NCBI RefSeq assembly: GCF_003387375.1
Contig: NZ_QUNG01000002.1
Location: 354,011 to 418,010 of the forward strand
DNA from: Marinomonas pollencensis
GTDB taxonomy: Bacteria > Pseudomonadota > Gammaproteobacteria > Pseudomonadales > Marinomonadaceae
Direction: 5' to 3'
DNA length: 64,000 bases
Shown: piece by piece, positions 37,734-46,220 of the stretch
Layout: each line of letters begins with the position of its first letter
Position numbering within the stretch: the first letter of the stretch is position 1
Program-made: the position numbers and the translations under genes
Notes under the pieces: generated by a model
Told to the model about the DNA's origin: nothing
What the model saw: the letters and a program-made list of their open reading frames with translations, nothing else
Database searches by the model: none

Positions 37734-39884
37734 CTACTTATCCGTTACCTGAAATTGTCCGACCAATGAGTTTAGCTTAGTCGCAGACAAGCCGACACGT
37801 GATGAGCGGCGCTGTAGAGCGGCAATCGAGCGATGCATTTGCTCAGTCGCAGCTCCCATATCCTGAACGGTATTGGTGTTTTTATGATTACCGTCATTTA
37901 ACAGTAGAATCGCGTCAAAAATAGCGTCTACTAAGTCATATAGCGCTTTGTCTCCGTTCGTTGTTTGCTCGCTTGCTGCAAGGTTTTTATCCACATCTTC
38001 AGCACCTTTTTCCATAAAGCTAACCGCACTGCGGGTTTCTTGTTGAATCCCCTCTAGCATGACTTGTATTTCTTCTGCCGCCATTGCTGTTTTTGAAGCA
38101 AGACTACGCACCTCATCCGCCACCACTGAAAACCCCCGACCATGCTCACCTGCACGAGCGGCCTCTATGGCCGCATTAAGCGCCAATAAATTCGTTTGGT
38201 TTGTGATATCAGAAATGGTACCAATGATGCCGGACACCTCGTTGGTTTTTTGATCCAATGACTTTACTGACTCGGCTGTCGCACTGACCACATTACGTAT
38301 CTCTTGCGTCCCTGTTTTAGCATCTGCCAACCTCAACTGCGTGCCTTCAACAACTTGATCCATGGCTTTCTTCAAGGCCTCTGCTGTCTCAGAAGCACTT
38401 TTCACATCCGTTATTTGTTGTTTAAACACACCAAGCATACTACTGACTGTTGACTCCAAATATTCGGATGCTTGACGCGCCTCTTCATTGGTTCGCGCCA
38501 TAAAATCATTCGATTTTTCAACATTGCGACTCGCCGAAATAACTTGCCCCATGGTGTTATCAAGATTGTCGATAAAGCTGTTCATCCAGCGCCCCATATC
38601 GCCCGTTTCATCATGCGCAAGCTTTGTATCATCAAGACGCTGCCTTAAGTTCCCCTCACCTTCTGCAATAGTTTGTATAACCTCAGTCATTTCACTCATT
38701 CGCTGACTGATCTTACGGGTACTTAACCGATTAAATAACAAGGCCGCCAAAGCCAAACTGGCGAAGGACAGCGTATTACTCACCACTGGAGACAAAGCAG
38801 TAAACGCAGGCAAAGCGGTACTGATGACAAGCGGTACCGTCGCGGCAAACACATAGCTTTTCATCAGTTTCAAATTAATAGAACGACGTCGATAGACCTC
38901 TTCTAAATCGCCTTCACACATCATTCCCCAAGTGTCGGGACTGCCTTTTAATTGAAAAGTAACCCCCTTACCTATCACTGGAATATGACGATAATCAGAA
39001 TACCCTGGGTAAGTGACAAACAGGTTCTCGCCCTTAGCGATGGTTTCGCGCACGCCAGGGTGAAGCTCCTTTGTGGCTGGGTCCGTAAAACGGATCTCAA
39101 ACTCCGTATGCTGCTGAATTTTTACTGTGCCAAATTTTGTATTCACCCCACCTTTAAGGTTTTCCCCATGACTAAAGGCGTTATCTTCAAAACGAGAACG
39201 AGAAAGTGCGACCCCTGACTGTATACTGGGATCAAATACCGAGTTCACCATAAACAAATAGTTATCACCCGACTCTTTATAAATATGACCCGCTTCGCGC
39301 TGAATAAGATCGCCGATCACGTCGTTTGGAATACGAGCACAAACAGCACCGACAGTGAGACCATTTTGTACAACAGGCAAATAAAACATCAGAGTAACAG
39401 CATCATGAAATTTGGAGCTGGATGCACCAATATTCAGAGTATTTTGGTCAACATAAGGACCATGAAGAAATTGAGACGCCAAGCCTGATTTTACTGCATT
39501 AGCGGGTAAATCAGACTTATCTTGTCGCGACTGCGTAGTACTTTTAACAACCCGCCCCTGAAGATCAATAACAAAATATTCAGACACATCTGGCACAATA
39601 CTAAGCCGCTCTTCTAAAACACCTGCCTCTATTTCTGGAAAAGTATCAGTAACAATATCTGACAACACTTCTAACTGAGACCATTGACTGTCAACCCAAT
39701 TATTCAATAACCTAACTCTAGTCTCGGCAATGTTCTCAAAGGTTTTTTCGACGTTAGCGTACATGCTTTTGTTTAAATAACAGGATCTGAAAAGAGAAAG
39801 GCGTCCATTACTTCCCAACCAAGGTAACCACTTACGCTCTTTTTGTGATAAAGACATGTGACTGCTTTTTAAACTCATGTGCAA
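37734..39884 (-). CDS. Methyl-accepting chemotaxis protein with N-terminal sensor and mid-chain membrane hairpin
   Basis: A receptor of about 715 residues. The C-terminal signalling tip is clear ([20 protein letters not shown], then [15 protein letters not shown]). The sensor (about residues 50-330, Cache/PAS-like, with [11 protein letters not shown]) lies before the only membrane segments, two helices around 345-395, followed by a HAMP-like region. No N-terminal membrane helix is seen, so both ends should lie in the cytoplasm and the sensor would be cytoplasmic. The start is uncertain: TTG at 39884 has GGAG at good spacing; ATG at 39878 is six bases on. No C-terminal CheR-tethering pentapeptide is present. 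No che genes are nearby. Confidence 0.88.
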   Translation of the reverse strand: MHMSLKSSHMSLSQKERKWLPWLGSNGRLSLFRSCYLNKSMYANVEKTFENIAETRVRLLNNWVDSQWSQLEVLSDIVTDTFPEIEAGVLEERLSIVPDVSEYFVIDLQGRVVKSTTQSRQDKSDLPANAVKSGLASQFLHGPYVDQNTLNIGASSSKFHDAVTLMFYLPVVQNGLTVGAVCARIPNDVIGDLIQREAGHIYKESGDNYLFMVNSVFDPSIQSGVALSRSRFEDNAFSHGENLKGGVNTKFGTVKIQQHTEFEIRFTDPATKELHPGVRETIAKGENLFVTYPGYSDYRHIPVIGKGVTFQLKGSPDTWGMMCEGDLEEVYRRRSINLKLMKSYVFAATVPLVISTALPAFTALSPVVSNTLSFASLALAALLFNRLSTRKISQRMSEMTEVIQTIAEGEGNLRQRLDDTKLAHDETGDMGRWMNSFIDNLDNTMGQVISASRNVEKSNDFMARTNEEARQASEYLESTVSSMLGVFKQQITDVKSASETAEALKKAMDQVVEGTQLRLADAKTGTQEIRNVVSATAESVKSLDQKTNEVSGIIGTISDITNQTNLLALNAAIEAARAGEHGRGFSVVADEVRSLASKTAMAAEEIQVMLEGIQQETRSAVSFMEKGAEDVDKNLAASEQTTNGDKALYDLVDAIFDAILLLNDGNHKNTNTVQDMGAATEQMHRSIAALQRRSSRVGLSATKLNSLVGQFQVTDK

Positions 39885-40271
39885 ATTTTCTCCGCTGAAG
39901 ACGCATTACATCGTAACAATGCGAATGGTGAAGCTTGTTAAAATGCAATTACGCGGCCAGCTAACTTAGCCCCTCAATCTTTAGTGCAATATTCTGTCAG
40001 TACTGGATGCACCAGAATGATCCAGCCTTATCTCTGGCTTTAAGCAGTATTTTATAAAATCAAACAGCTGAAGACGGTGATCGATCTTGGAGCATGTGTC
40101 GGTTTTTTGCCCCATAAGAGAGCGATTTAAAAGAAATATTCAATTAAAACAAAACACTATAGAAGTAGCTGTGATTTAAACCAGTGCGTTTTATGGGTAT
40201 GTTTCATAAGTTAAAAAAACAAACAACTCATCATAATGAGTAAAATACAGACTTTGGATTAATAAGGATGG
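39885..40271. other. Intergenic region between the chemoreceptor and the nuclease-like gene
   Basis: About 390 bases between divergent genes. It should hold both promoters. No gene, RNA or repeat that I can support; an ATTTTATAAAAT palindrome near 40050 is short and AT-only. Confidence 0.5.
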
Positions 40272-41360
40272 ATGATGCAAACATACAAAGAGATAGAGTT
40301 TTTTTTTAGTAATCTAGAAAAATTACCCAAAGTAGCCCCCCCCGAAGCCACTATTTTTAGCATAGGAAGTAAAGGCTATTATGAAAATCCGACAACAGAT
40401 ATTTTGGCTTTTTTTCTAAACGACAGCGCTGAACATGGCTTAGGCTCCCTAGTACTAGAGGCATTCCTTGATATTGTACCAAAGGGTAATCAATATCTTA
40501 GCCCCTTACTTCAAACCCAACCGCAAAGAGAAGTCTGGACTAAATCTAACAAGCGAATCGATTTGCTTTTAGAAAGCTCGGATTGGGCTATGGTGATTGA
40601 AAATAAAATTTATCATGAACAAAACAACCCTTTTGAAGACTATGAAAGTTTCGTTAAAAACGACTATCCAGAACGATTTAAAGACAAAAATACGCTTTTT
40701 ATTGTACTGTCTCCTTCTGGTGACGTCCCTCCAATTTCAAAAAATTGGACCGGGATTAGTTATACAAACCTTATAAAATCAGTCAAAAGAAAGCTTGCCG
40801 AGCAATTTTATAAGCAGCCACTAAACAAATGGACTGTACTATTACGTGAATTCATCCTACATATGGAGAGTATTGTGTCTGAACCCGCATATCCTGAAGA
40901 GAACATTAGCTTTGTCTTAAACAACCTATTTCAATTCAACAAAGCACAATTACTCAAAGAGCAGTCGATTAAGGCTTACGAGAACAAGCTACTATCATTT
41001 TTAAACTCTCAATTGAATAGTAGAGTTACATCAAAATTGCAAAACTGGGGAGGCTCTCCGGCAATACGATTTGCCTACGATTCCTGGAACACAGAATCAG
41101 ATGTTGTACTTGTTCTTGAAGCTTCAGAAAATTGTAGTTTTAAGTTTCATTATTATGCAAGCGATGTGATAACCGACAGCATGCGCAGTGAAGCCGATTC
41201 AAAACTGAAAACAGATGATTGTGATAACGTATGGAATGAAGTAAAAAATACTTTTCGATGCTACAGCACTGGCATACAACATTTAAATGAAGACAAGATA
41301 AAAAAAACATTAATCGAAAAACTAGAACTTTTAGACAGTTTCGAAAAGAATAGACACTAA
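40272..41360 (+). CDS. PD-(D/E)XK nuclease superfamily protein
   Basis: A 362-residue protein. Residues about 85-130 carry the nuclease core: KRIDLLLES (Asp), then MVIENKIYH (Glu-x-Lys), as in the PDDEXK_4-type proteins. N-terminal part LAFFLNDSAEHGLGSLVLEAFL also fits this group. Such proteins are common in phage defence and mobile regions, but many have no known role. It stands alone with its own terminator at the left edge of the accessory region. Base composition is AT-rich compared with the backbone. No methylase or helicase partner is nearby. Confidence 0.8.
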   Translation: MMQTYKEIEFFFSNLEKLPKVAPPEATIFSIGSKGYYENPTTDILAFFLNDSAEHGLGSLVLEAFLDIVPKGNQYLSPLLQTQPQREVWTKSNKRIDLLLESSDWAMVIENKIYHEQNNPFEDYESFVKNDYPERFKDKNTLFIVLSPSGDVPPISKNWTGISYTNLIKSVKRKLAEQFYKQPLNKWTVLLREFILHMESIVSEPAYPEENISFVLNNLFQFNKAQLLKEQSIKAYENKLLSFLNSQLNSRVTSKLQNWGGSPAIRFAYDSWNTESDVVLVLEASENCSFKFHYYASDVITDSMRSEADSKLKTDDCDNVWNEVKNTFRCYSTGIQHLNEDKIKKTLIEKLELLDSFEKNRH

Positions 41361-41369
41361 TTATCTACT

Positions 41370-41397
41370 AAAAAAGCCCACGACTGTGGGCTTTTTT
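41370..41397 (+). terminator. Terminator of the PD-(D/E)XK gene
   Basis: Perfect 12-bp stem AAAAAAGCCCAC with its complement, loop GACT, T-run included. Confidence 0.9.
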
Positions 41398-41537
41398 ATT
41401 GAGAAAAATCGCTATATTTACCTGATTATATATTTCCCTCCTAACTCAAAATCTGTTACGGGCATTCAGATAAGCTAAGTAAATGATTTGGCTGCTCACT
41501 ATCATTTTCCGCTTTAAGGTATTTATTTCCGCTCGCA

Positions 41538-41816
41538 TTAGTTGAAATGACTACCGTAGCTATAGGCCAACCCCAATAGCGCTCTATGGTTTTGTAAGGC
41601 TCGTAAGTCGTTAAGATTCGCTATACCATGGCCTTGAAACCACGAGCCTGTGACCGTGATGTTTTCCAACTGTTGGCCCGTATTTTGGCTCATCGGCTTT
41701 TGGCCGTAACAAGCCACCGCGACCCAACCGCCGTCGCTAGTGCGCTGCAAACCCTCGTATGGCGTACCTTCACTGAGCGAAAACACAAAACCACCGAGCG
41801 ACATCATCTGACGCAT
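41538..41816 (-). pseudogene. P2 gpU-like phage tail protein, truncated
   Basis: The 92-residue frame begins MRQMMSLGGFVFSL and continues PYEGLQR, then ITVTGSWFQG and LNDLRALQNHRALLGL, which follows the P2 gpU tail-completion family. Normal members run about 130-160 residues. This one stops after LAYSYGSHFN, lacking the last third (the region that normally continues LVDGxGxVxG). A good AAGGAG site precedes the ATG. It marks the left end of a decayed prophage tail operon; the tape-measure end lies at 46221. Confidence 0.7.
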
Positions 41817-41892
41817 GATTACTCCTTAGATAAAAATGGAAGGACAGAAACGAAAAAGCCCATCGGAGAGATGGGCTTGGGGTGTTTGGTTT
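41749..41892. repeat. Direct repeat, copy A (gpU 5' end, leader and terminator)
   Basis: About 143 bases nearly identical to 42847-42988, offset about 1098. It spans the first 22 or so codons of the gpU-like gene, its ribosome site and a terminator hairpin upstream. The two copies flank the outer-membrane barrel gene. Confidence 0.88.
41853..41878 (-). terminator. Terminator in repeat copy A
   Basis: Stem AAGCCCATC / GATGGGCTT, loop of five, T-run on the minus strand. It lies downstream of the barrel gene that ends at 41957. Confidence 0.75.
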
Positions 41893-41956
41893 TGAAGTGG
41901 TTAAAGGCTGTTCTTTTATCTGACGCTTTGAACCACTTTTACGCTTTTAGAAGCTG

Positions 41957-42745
41957 TTAAAACTGTTTAATCACTGAGATACGAACATTTTGCGAAACAA
42001 AACTTGAGTCATAATTAATATCGTCAGTAGCACCATCATTATCTATATCCCCTTCTCCGTCGAGAATATCTGAGTAATTACTGTAGACATAATCACCACG
42101 AACCATCCAGCTATCGGAAATTGCGTACTCAGCACCAAGACTGACAGAAAGTCCTACTGAAGTTTTTTCATCTTTAAATTGATAATCTACACCAGATGAG
42201 AAGGTGTCAGTATAACGATGGGTTGTCTTGAAACGCCCTATTGTTGGTCCTGCAGAAGCATAAAGTAAGAAATCGCCATTTATGTAACCGATTTTAGGTC
42301 GAATACTAAAAGTAAAGTCTGTTTCGACCGTTGTTTTCGTTGTGAACGTCGAGCTTGGCGCAGTATCGTAGGCTACATTGGAAGCTGTTTCTGACATTGC
42401 AGACGTTGGGCCAGTAAGATCCGCCTCAACACCATAAACAAGATTACCTGATCGAATGTTATATCCCAGTAGCAATGAACCCGCCACGCTGCTGCCTTCA
42501 ACTTTACGCTGCAAAATAGGGTTAATCTGTTCTTTATCTGAGCTAGTTGAATTCGCTGTAAAATACCCTGCATGTTCAATTGCTGTATCAGGGCTAGCTG
42601 AACCAGACAAGATACCTAAAGACAGACCGACATAAAAACCTTCCCAGTTTGATTCAGCGCTGTTATCAGATTCCGCGAAAGCCATCGTATTACCACACCC
42701 AATGACAACCATACTAACGATAGAACGCTTTAAAATATCATTCAT
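41957..42745 (-). CDS. Outer-membrane beta-barrel protein
   Basis: A 262-residue protein with a signal peptide (cleaved near residue 24, TMAFA). The mature part has alternating hydrophobic strands, starts NWEGFYVGLSLG, and ends in Phe (SVIKQF), the usual C-terminal signal of outer-membrane barrels. It resembles the OmpA-like/Omp25-31 eight-strand type. It contains an acidic Asp-rich loop (GEGDIDNDGATDD) near the end that could bind cations. Strong AAAGGAG site; a 14-bp palindrome (42766-42779) lies just upstream of it. It sits between two copies of the gpU repeat, so it looks like inserted cargo. Confidence 0.85.
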   Translation of the reverse strand: MNDILKRSIVSMVVIGCGNTMAFAESDNSAESNWEGFYVGLSLGILSGSASPDTAIEHAGYFTANSTSSDKEQINPILQRKVEGSSVAGSLLLGYNIRSGNLVYGVEADLTGPTSAMSETASNVAYDTAPSSTFTTKTTVETDFTFSIRPKIGYINGDFLLYASAGPTIGRFKTTHRYTDTFSSGVDYQFKDEKTSVGLSVSLGAEYAISDSWMVRGDYVYSNYSDILDGEGDIDNDGATDDINYDSSFVSQNVRISVIKQF

Positions 42746-42846
42746 ACTGTTACTTACTCCTTTATTAGTATTAATACTATAAGATTAGAGCACTGAGAAC
42801 GCTATCATTGGAACAGCATTTTAAATAGACTTTCTTGATGCACATA

Positions 42847-42988
42847 AAACCCTCGTATGGCGCACCTTCGCTGAGCGAAAACACAAAACCACCGAGCGAC
42901 ATCATCTGACGCATGATTACTCCTTAGTTAAAAATGGAAGGACAGAAACGAAAAAGCCCATCGGAGGATGGGCTTGGAGATGTTTGGT
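42847..42988. repeat. Direct repeat, copy B (gpU 5' end, leader and terminator)
   Basis: Matches 41749-41892 with a handful of differences. The reading frame of the gpU start is kept for about 22 codons and then runs into unrelated sequence, so this is only a gene fragment. Confidence 0.88.
42951..42975 (-). terminator. Terminator in repeat copy B
   Basis: Same stem as in copy A with a four-base loop; it follows the membrane protein gene that ends at 43000. Confidence 0.75.
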
Positions 42989-42999
42989 TTGGTTTGGGA

Positions 43000-43863
43000 T
43001 TAAGAGGTTAAGGGGTGTTTTTTATCTTTATCCAAGTTCTGATCATCTATAAACACTTTCAATCTTTCATCAAATCTACCGCCAGTTGTAACGATACCAT
43101 CAATCTTTAGACCTTCAATTCTACTTGGTAAACAAAATGACGCTAAGTCTTTGAAGTATGCAGATATAACCAAAAGACTTTCCCCTATATTTGGCGGAAT
43201 CATATTAATATGATCGTAAGAAGAGAACAGACCTTTAAAACTTTCAGAAACCATCTGACTTCTTGGAAAATTTATATCGAGTTGATGTATTAGTATTAAG
43301 TAACTGGATAACCATCTTGCAATCTCATTATCAGAAGGAGAATTATAATTTACGCTAATCCTCATATTTAGACCTTTGAATTCTTTAATAGATTCATTAA
43401 ATTGTTTAAGTAAGTTGTCAATCCAAGATTTATCATTATTCAAATTTTTAGAATCAAATTTCATGCGTGTTGGACTATTTTCAGGAAATATATTTTTGTA
43501 CAAATAAAGCCTACTTTTTATTTGTACATCGTAAGAAGACTCAAAAGCGTCCAGCAGATTCATAAATTCCTTCTTATGATCGATATAATTTTTAAATCTA
43601 TTCTGTACTATTGCCGCTTCTATCTGTGTATTTGTTTGGTCACTTCTAAAGATAGTAGCTCTAAAGGCTGCAAGTGCCATCCCACTAGCTACTACATGAA
43701 TAGGTAATGCAAATAACTCTAAAAAATAGCTGTAACAAGTCAATTGAGCGCAAAATTCAAAATCATTATTTAAGGTCAACAGTAACGACAATAAACCTCC
43801 AAGAAATAACCCTCCCCAGAAGCTAAGCCTAAACCAAACATCTTGACTTAATTTTTTATTCAT
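43000..43863 (-). CDS. Two-helix membrane protein with soluble domain (unknown; possible phage-defence effector)
   Basis: A 287-residue protein. Two membrane helices occupy about residues 10-60 (WGGLFLGGLLSLLLTL and LFALPIHVVASGMALAAF). The rest (about 75-287) is soluble and helical, beginning SDQTNTQIEAAIVQNRFKNY, a region reminiscent of membrane effectors in retron and abortive-infection systems. That similarity is from memory and is weak. I start at the ATG at 43863; an upstream TTG at 43956 would cross a terminator-like hairpin. AT-rich. It lies in the cargo block between tape-measure and gpU remnants. Confidence 0.65.
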   Translation of the reverse strand: MNKKLSQDVWFRLSFWGGLFLGGLLSLLLTLNNDFEFCAQLTCYSYFLELFALPIHVVASGMALAAFRATIFRSDQTNTQIEAAIVQNRFKNYIDHKKEFMNLLDAFESSYDVQIKSRLYLYKNIFPENSPTRMKFDSKNLNNDKSWIDNLLKQFNESIKEFKGLNMRISVNYNSPSDNEIARWLSSYLILIHQLDINFPRSQMVSESFKGLFSSYDHINMIPPNIGESLLVISAYFKDLASFCLPSRIEGLKIDGIVTTGGRFDERLKVFIDDQNLDKDKKHPLTS

Positions 43864-43945
43864 ATAACTAAAGCTCAACCATTTATTGACGTATAATATT
43901 ACACAGCACATTATCAACTTTAAGGTGTTATTGACATTACCACCA

Positions 43946-43986
43946 GAAAAACACAACCAAAGCCCACTTAAGTAAGCTTTGGTTGT
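43946..43986 (-). terminator. Terminator after the gene remnant at 43994
   Basis: Perfect 11-bp stem ACAACCAAAGC / GCTTTGGTTGT with a 12-base loop; the minus strand continues with five T. Confidence 0.75.
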
Positions 43987-43993
43987 CTGTCGT

Positions 43994-44120
43994 TTAGAAG
44001 TTGCGTTGGGCGTAGTTTGTGACGCGGGTGATGTGGTCGTTTACCCAATCAAGAAACGGGGAAAATCTCGAACGCCCACAATACTGGACCATTTGTAGCG
44101 CATCATAAAATTACTCAGAG
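43994..44120 (-). pseudogene. 3' remnant of an unidentified gene
   Basis: Minus-strand frame of about 39 codons with no start, entered directly from a stop on its 5' side. It includes GRSRFSPFLDWVND and HITRVTNYAQRNF and ends at a TAA 8 bases before a good terminator. The end-of-gene-plus-terminator layout suggests the tail of a lost gene. I do not recognise the family. Confidence 0.4.
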
Positions 44121-44132
44121 TGATTGTGATTG

Positions 44133-45077
44133 TTATATTTTTTCTTGGATGTTGACAGATCGAACACCCCAACCACCATCATCTTTCTGGATGAAAGCCA
44201 AGTTCACTTTAGTGAGGAGCGAACTCTTAGTTCCCATCCATCTGGCCAGCCTAGCTTTCTCATCCGAAAGCTCTACACTTTTCTTTAACACTTCGTGTTG
44301 AAGTATCTCTTGCATAATACCAGCTGAGAAATCTGCCAAGCTAAGTAAATCCGTCGTTCCTGCATCCTTTTTAAACGGCTTTGCAAAACCATATATCTCG
44401 TAAAGATTGTCGCTGTACATTGCAAGGCACCGTCCAAATATATTTTGTGTGTGCGTAAAGTCTCGCTTCTTCCCATCAGCATTTATAGAATCGTGATCGC
44501 ATAACCACAATATCTTTTGACCTGAGTACGCAATAAGTGACATAAAAACACTTATTGCGTGGCATACACGAAGAATTTTTTCTGACTCCTTACCTTTCCA
44601 TTCGCCTAAGTCGTTCATTCGAAATAGTTCTACAATTTGATCGTGAGCCTCTCTTTTATTAAGACCAAAAAGGCTCGGGATTCTCTGATCCACAGAAATT
44701 GTAATCAAAGCACCATGAATAAAATTGTCAGAAAAGCTAAGAAACTCCTCCAGTGATCTAGATATAGGGCCATAGTTTAGATCTTTAAAACCAAACTCTT
44801 TCCAAGGATCATTTAGTCCGTGTTTGACTCTTAACTCTTTGGCTTTCTCTTCAAAAGCAATTCTTTTGTCAGCAGAGCAAATCAAAAAGGAGTAAATTGT
44901 AAAGTCTGCACCTTTGTGCTCGCCTCCAAAATCGGAAAGGATAAAAAGTCCTTTGTCTTTAGAAAAATCAGGAAGAGAGACAAGCTTCTCAGCTTCTCTT
45001 GCAAGCAGTCGCCCATACAAGGGGTGCTCTTCCGTTAATTTAGGAACCTTGAAGGGCCCACGCTTAATTAAGCTCAT
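44133..45077 (-). CDS. DUF3800-like protein
   Basis: A 314-residue soluble protein. Three acidic sites expected of DUF3800 (an RNase H-like fold) can be seen: Asp in LFILSDFGGEH near residue 50, Asp-x-Asp in LWLCDHDS near 195, and Asp in LLSLADFSAGIM near 250. DUF3800 genes are frequent in phages and defence-rich islands; no activity is established. I start at the ATG at 45077 (MSLIKRGPFKV); an upstream TTG at 45098 is possible. AT-rich. The neighbouring gene upstream ends 119 bases away. Confidence 0.7.
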   Translation of the reverse strand: MSLIKRGPFKVPKLTEEHPLYGRLLAREAEKLVSLPDFSKDKGLFILSDFGGEHKGADFTIYSFLICSADKRIAFEEKAKELRVKHGLNDPWKEFGFKDLNYGPISRSLEEFLSFSDNFIHGALITISVDQRIPSLFGLNKREAHDQIVELFRMNDLGEWKGKESEKILRVCHAISVFMSLIAYSGQKILWLCDHDSINADGKKRDFTHTQNIFGRCLAMYSDNLYEIYGFAKPFKKDAGTTDLLSLADFSAGIMQEILQHEVLKKSVELSDEKARLARWMGTKSSLLTKVNLAFIQKDDGGWGVRSVNIQEKI

Positions 45078-45194
45078 GCTTTCTCTAGAATATAACAATT
45101 TGAAATTAGGGTCATGAAATTGGTGCCAGATGAAAAACTAATCTATTTTTAATTTGATCCAAAACTTATATCTGATTACCAAAAATTACAGGCA

Positions 45195-45219
45195 TAAAAA
45201 AACCCACTACTGCGGGTTT
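45195..45219 (-). terminator. Terminator overlapping the DUF2335 gene stop
   Basis: Minus-strand stem AAACCC / GGGTTT with inner pairs, followed by seven T. Its 5' arm covers the TAA stop. Confidence 0.65.
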
Positions 45220-45760
45220 ACTCTTCTGAATTTTCAGCATTTCTTTTCTTATTTTGCCAACGTCCAACAATGAACGTGGTCGCAATTCCGACTAAATTAA
45301 TGCCAATTAACGTAGCACCAAAGGTTTCGTGCTCGTTAAAAGTTGCATAAAGCCCACCTAGAATACAAGTCATAACGATAATGAAAGCAAAAACTTGCCC
45401 GATGATTCTCTCAGTCAATGTGAAGTTCATACTTTTCTTTGCTAAGATCATTCGATTTGACTGCTCTTGCTTATTTGATTTCACATAACTTTCAATAAAT
45501 CCTGGATATACAGACTCAATTTTTATCATTTCATCTGCTGGAGGGAAGTTACTTGCTCTTATTTCCGTTCTGGTTAGCTTAATTAACGCTTTTAACTTCT
45601 TAGGATTGTTAAGAAGAGCACCTTCTAAAGCAGGGTCATCTTTCAAAAGCTCCTTTATTACAGGATCTTCCTCTTCAATTTCTTCCAAAAGCTCTGATGG
45701 TGAACTCGTAAAGCTCTCAATATCCTCTTCTTCGATATCGCTATTTACTTTATCTGACAA
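45218..45760 (-). CDS. DUF2335-like membrane protein
   Basis: A 180-residue protein. The first 60 residues are strongly acidic (EEEDIES, LLEEIEEEDP). A helical region FPPADEMIKIESVYPGF-IESYVKSNKQEQ follows, and two membrane helices lie at about 120-170 (AFIIVMTCILGGLYATF, then TLIGINLVGIATTFIVG). That plan fits DUF2335, a family common in phages and mobile elements. The start is probably the TTG at 45760, 11 bases after the stop of the 74-residue gene, with AAGGGA upstream. It is probably co-transcribed with that gene. Confidence 0.72.
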   Translation of the reverse strand: MSDKVNSDIEEEDIESFTSSPSELLEEIEEEDPVIKELLKDDPALEGALLNNPKKLKALIKLTRTEIRASNFPPADEMIKIESVYPGFIESYVKSNKQEQSNRMILAKKSMNFTLTERIIGQVFAFIIVMTCILGGLYATFNEHETFGATLIGINLVGIATTFIVGRWQNKKRNAENSEE

Positions 45761-45771
45761 CGTTCAATCCC

Positions 45772-45996
45772 TTACGCTTTTTGAATCTTAGCTTTATTGG
45801 CACGTTGAAGAGTTTTTAGCGTAGCATCATCAACACCATAATCTAATTTCGTTCTTAGATAAGTTGACTTCATCGAGCGTACTACATCTGCTCGTGCTCG
45901 TTGCAACATTTCACCCTCATCCGGCACCATCGCCATGTAATCTGTATCAGGAAAAAGGTTAAAAACACTCCCCATTCCTCTTAAAAAATTACTCAT
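45772..45996 (-). CDS. Unknown 74-residue protein
   Basis: Small basic protein beginning MSNFLRGMGSVFNLFPDTDY, then a helix rich in Arg and Lys. The beginning is like short orphan proteins seen in phage and defence islands (start, Gly-x-Gly-x-Val-x-Asn-Leu-Phe-Pro), but no function is known to me. GGAG is 8 bases before the ATG. It is the first gene of the pair with DUF2335, behind a 16-bp palindrome. A regulator role is possible but not shown. Confidence 0.6.
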   Translation of the reverse strand: MSNFLRGMGSVFNLFPDTDYMAMVPDEGEMLQRARADVVRSMKSTYLRTKLDYGVDDATLKTLQRANKAKIQKA

Positions 45997-46023
45997 TTCA
46001 CGTACTCCATAGTCAATTTATTA

Positions 46024-46039
46024 TGCACTATATAGTGCA
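46024..46039. promoter_or_regulatory. 16-bp perfect palindrome, likely operator
   Basis: TGCACTATATAGTGCA lies 28-43 bases before the ATG of the 74-residue gene. On the minus strand it includes TTTGCACTATATAGTGCATAAT, which overlaps possible -35 and -10 boxes. A helix-turn-helix repressor site would fit. Confidence 0.6.
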
Positions 46040-46220
46040 AATAAACTGGCAAAACTTATTGCAACTAGCTACATAGCAGACCAAGATGATGAAACTAGTT
46101 ACCTACACACAATGAGTATTTCGCACTAAAGTGACGGCGTCGTCAACATTTATATTAATACAATTAAGTGATTTTCTTATTTTTATGAGACCTCTAACAC
46201 TGTTCATACAGAAGCTTTAA

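Noticed and set aside
42766..42779. TAGTATTAATACTA palindrome before the barrel gene as an operator
   Set aside because: It is AT-rich, lies next to the ribosome site and could arise by chance; not enough to call as a regulatory site on its own.
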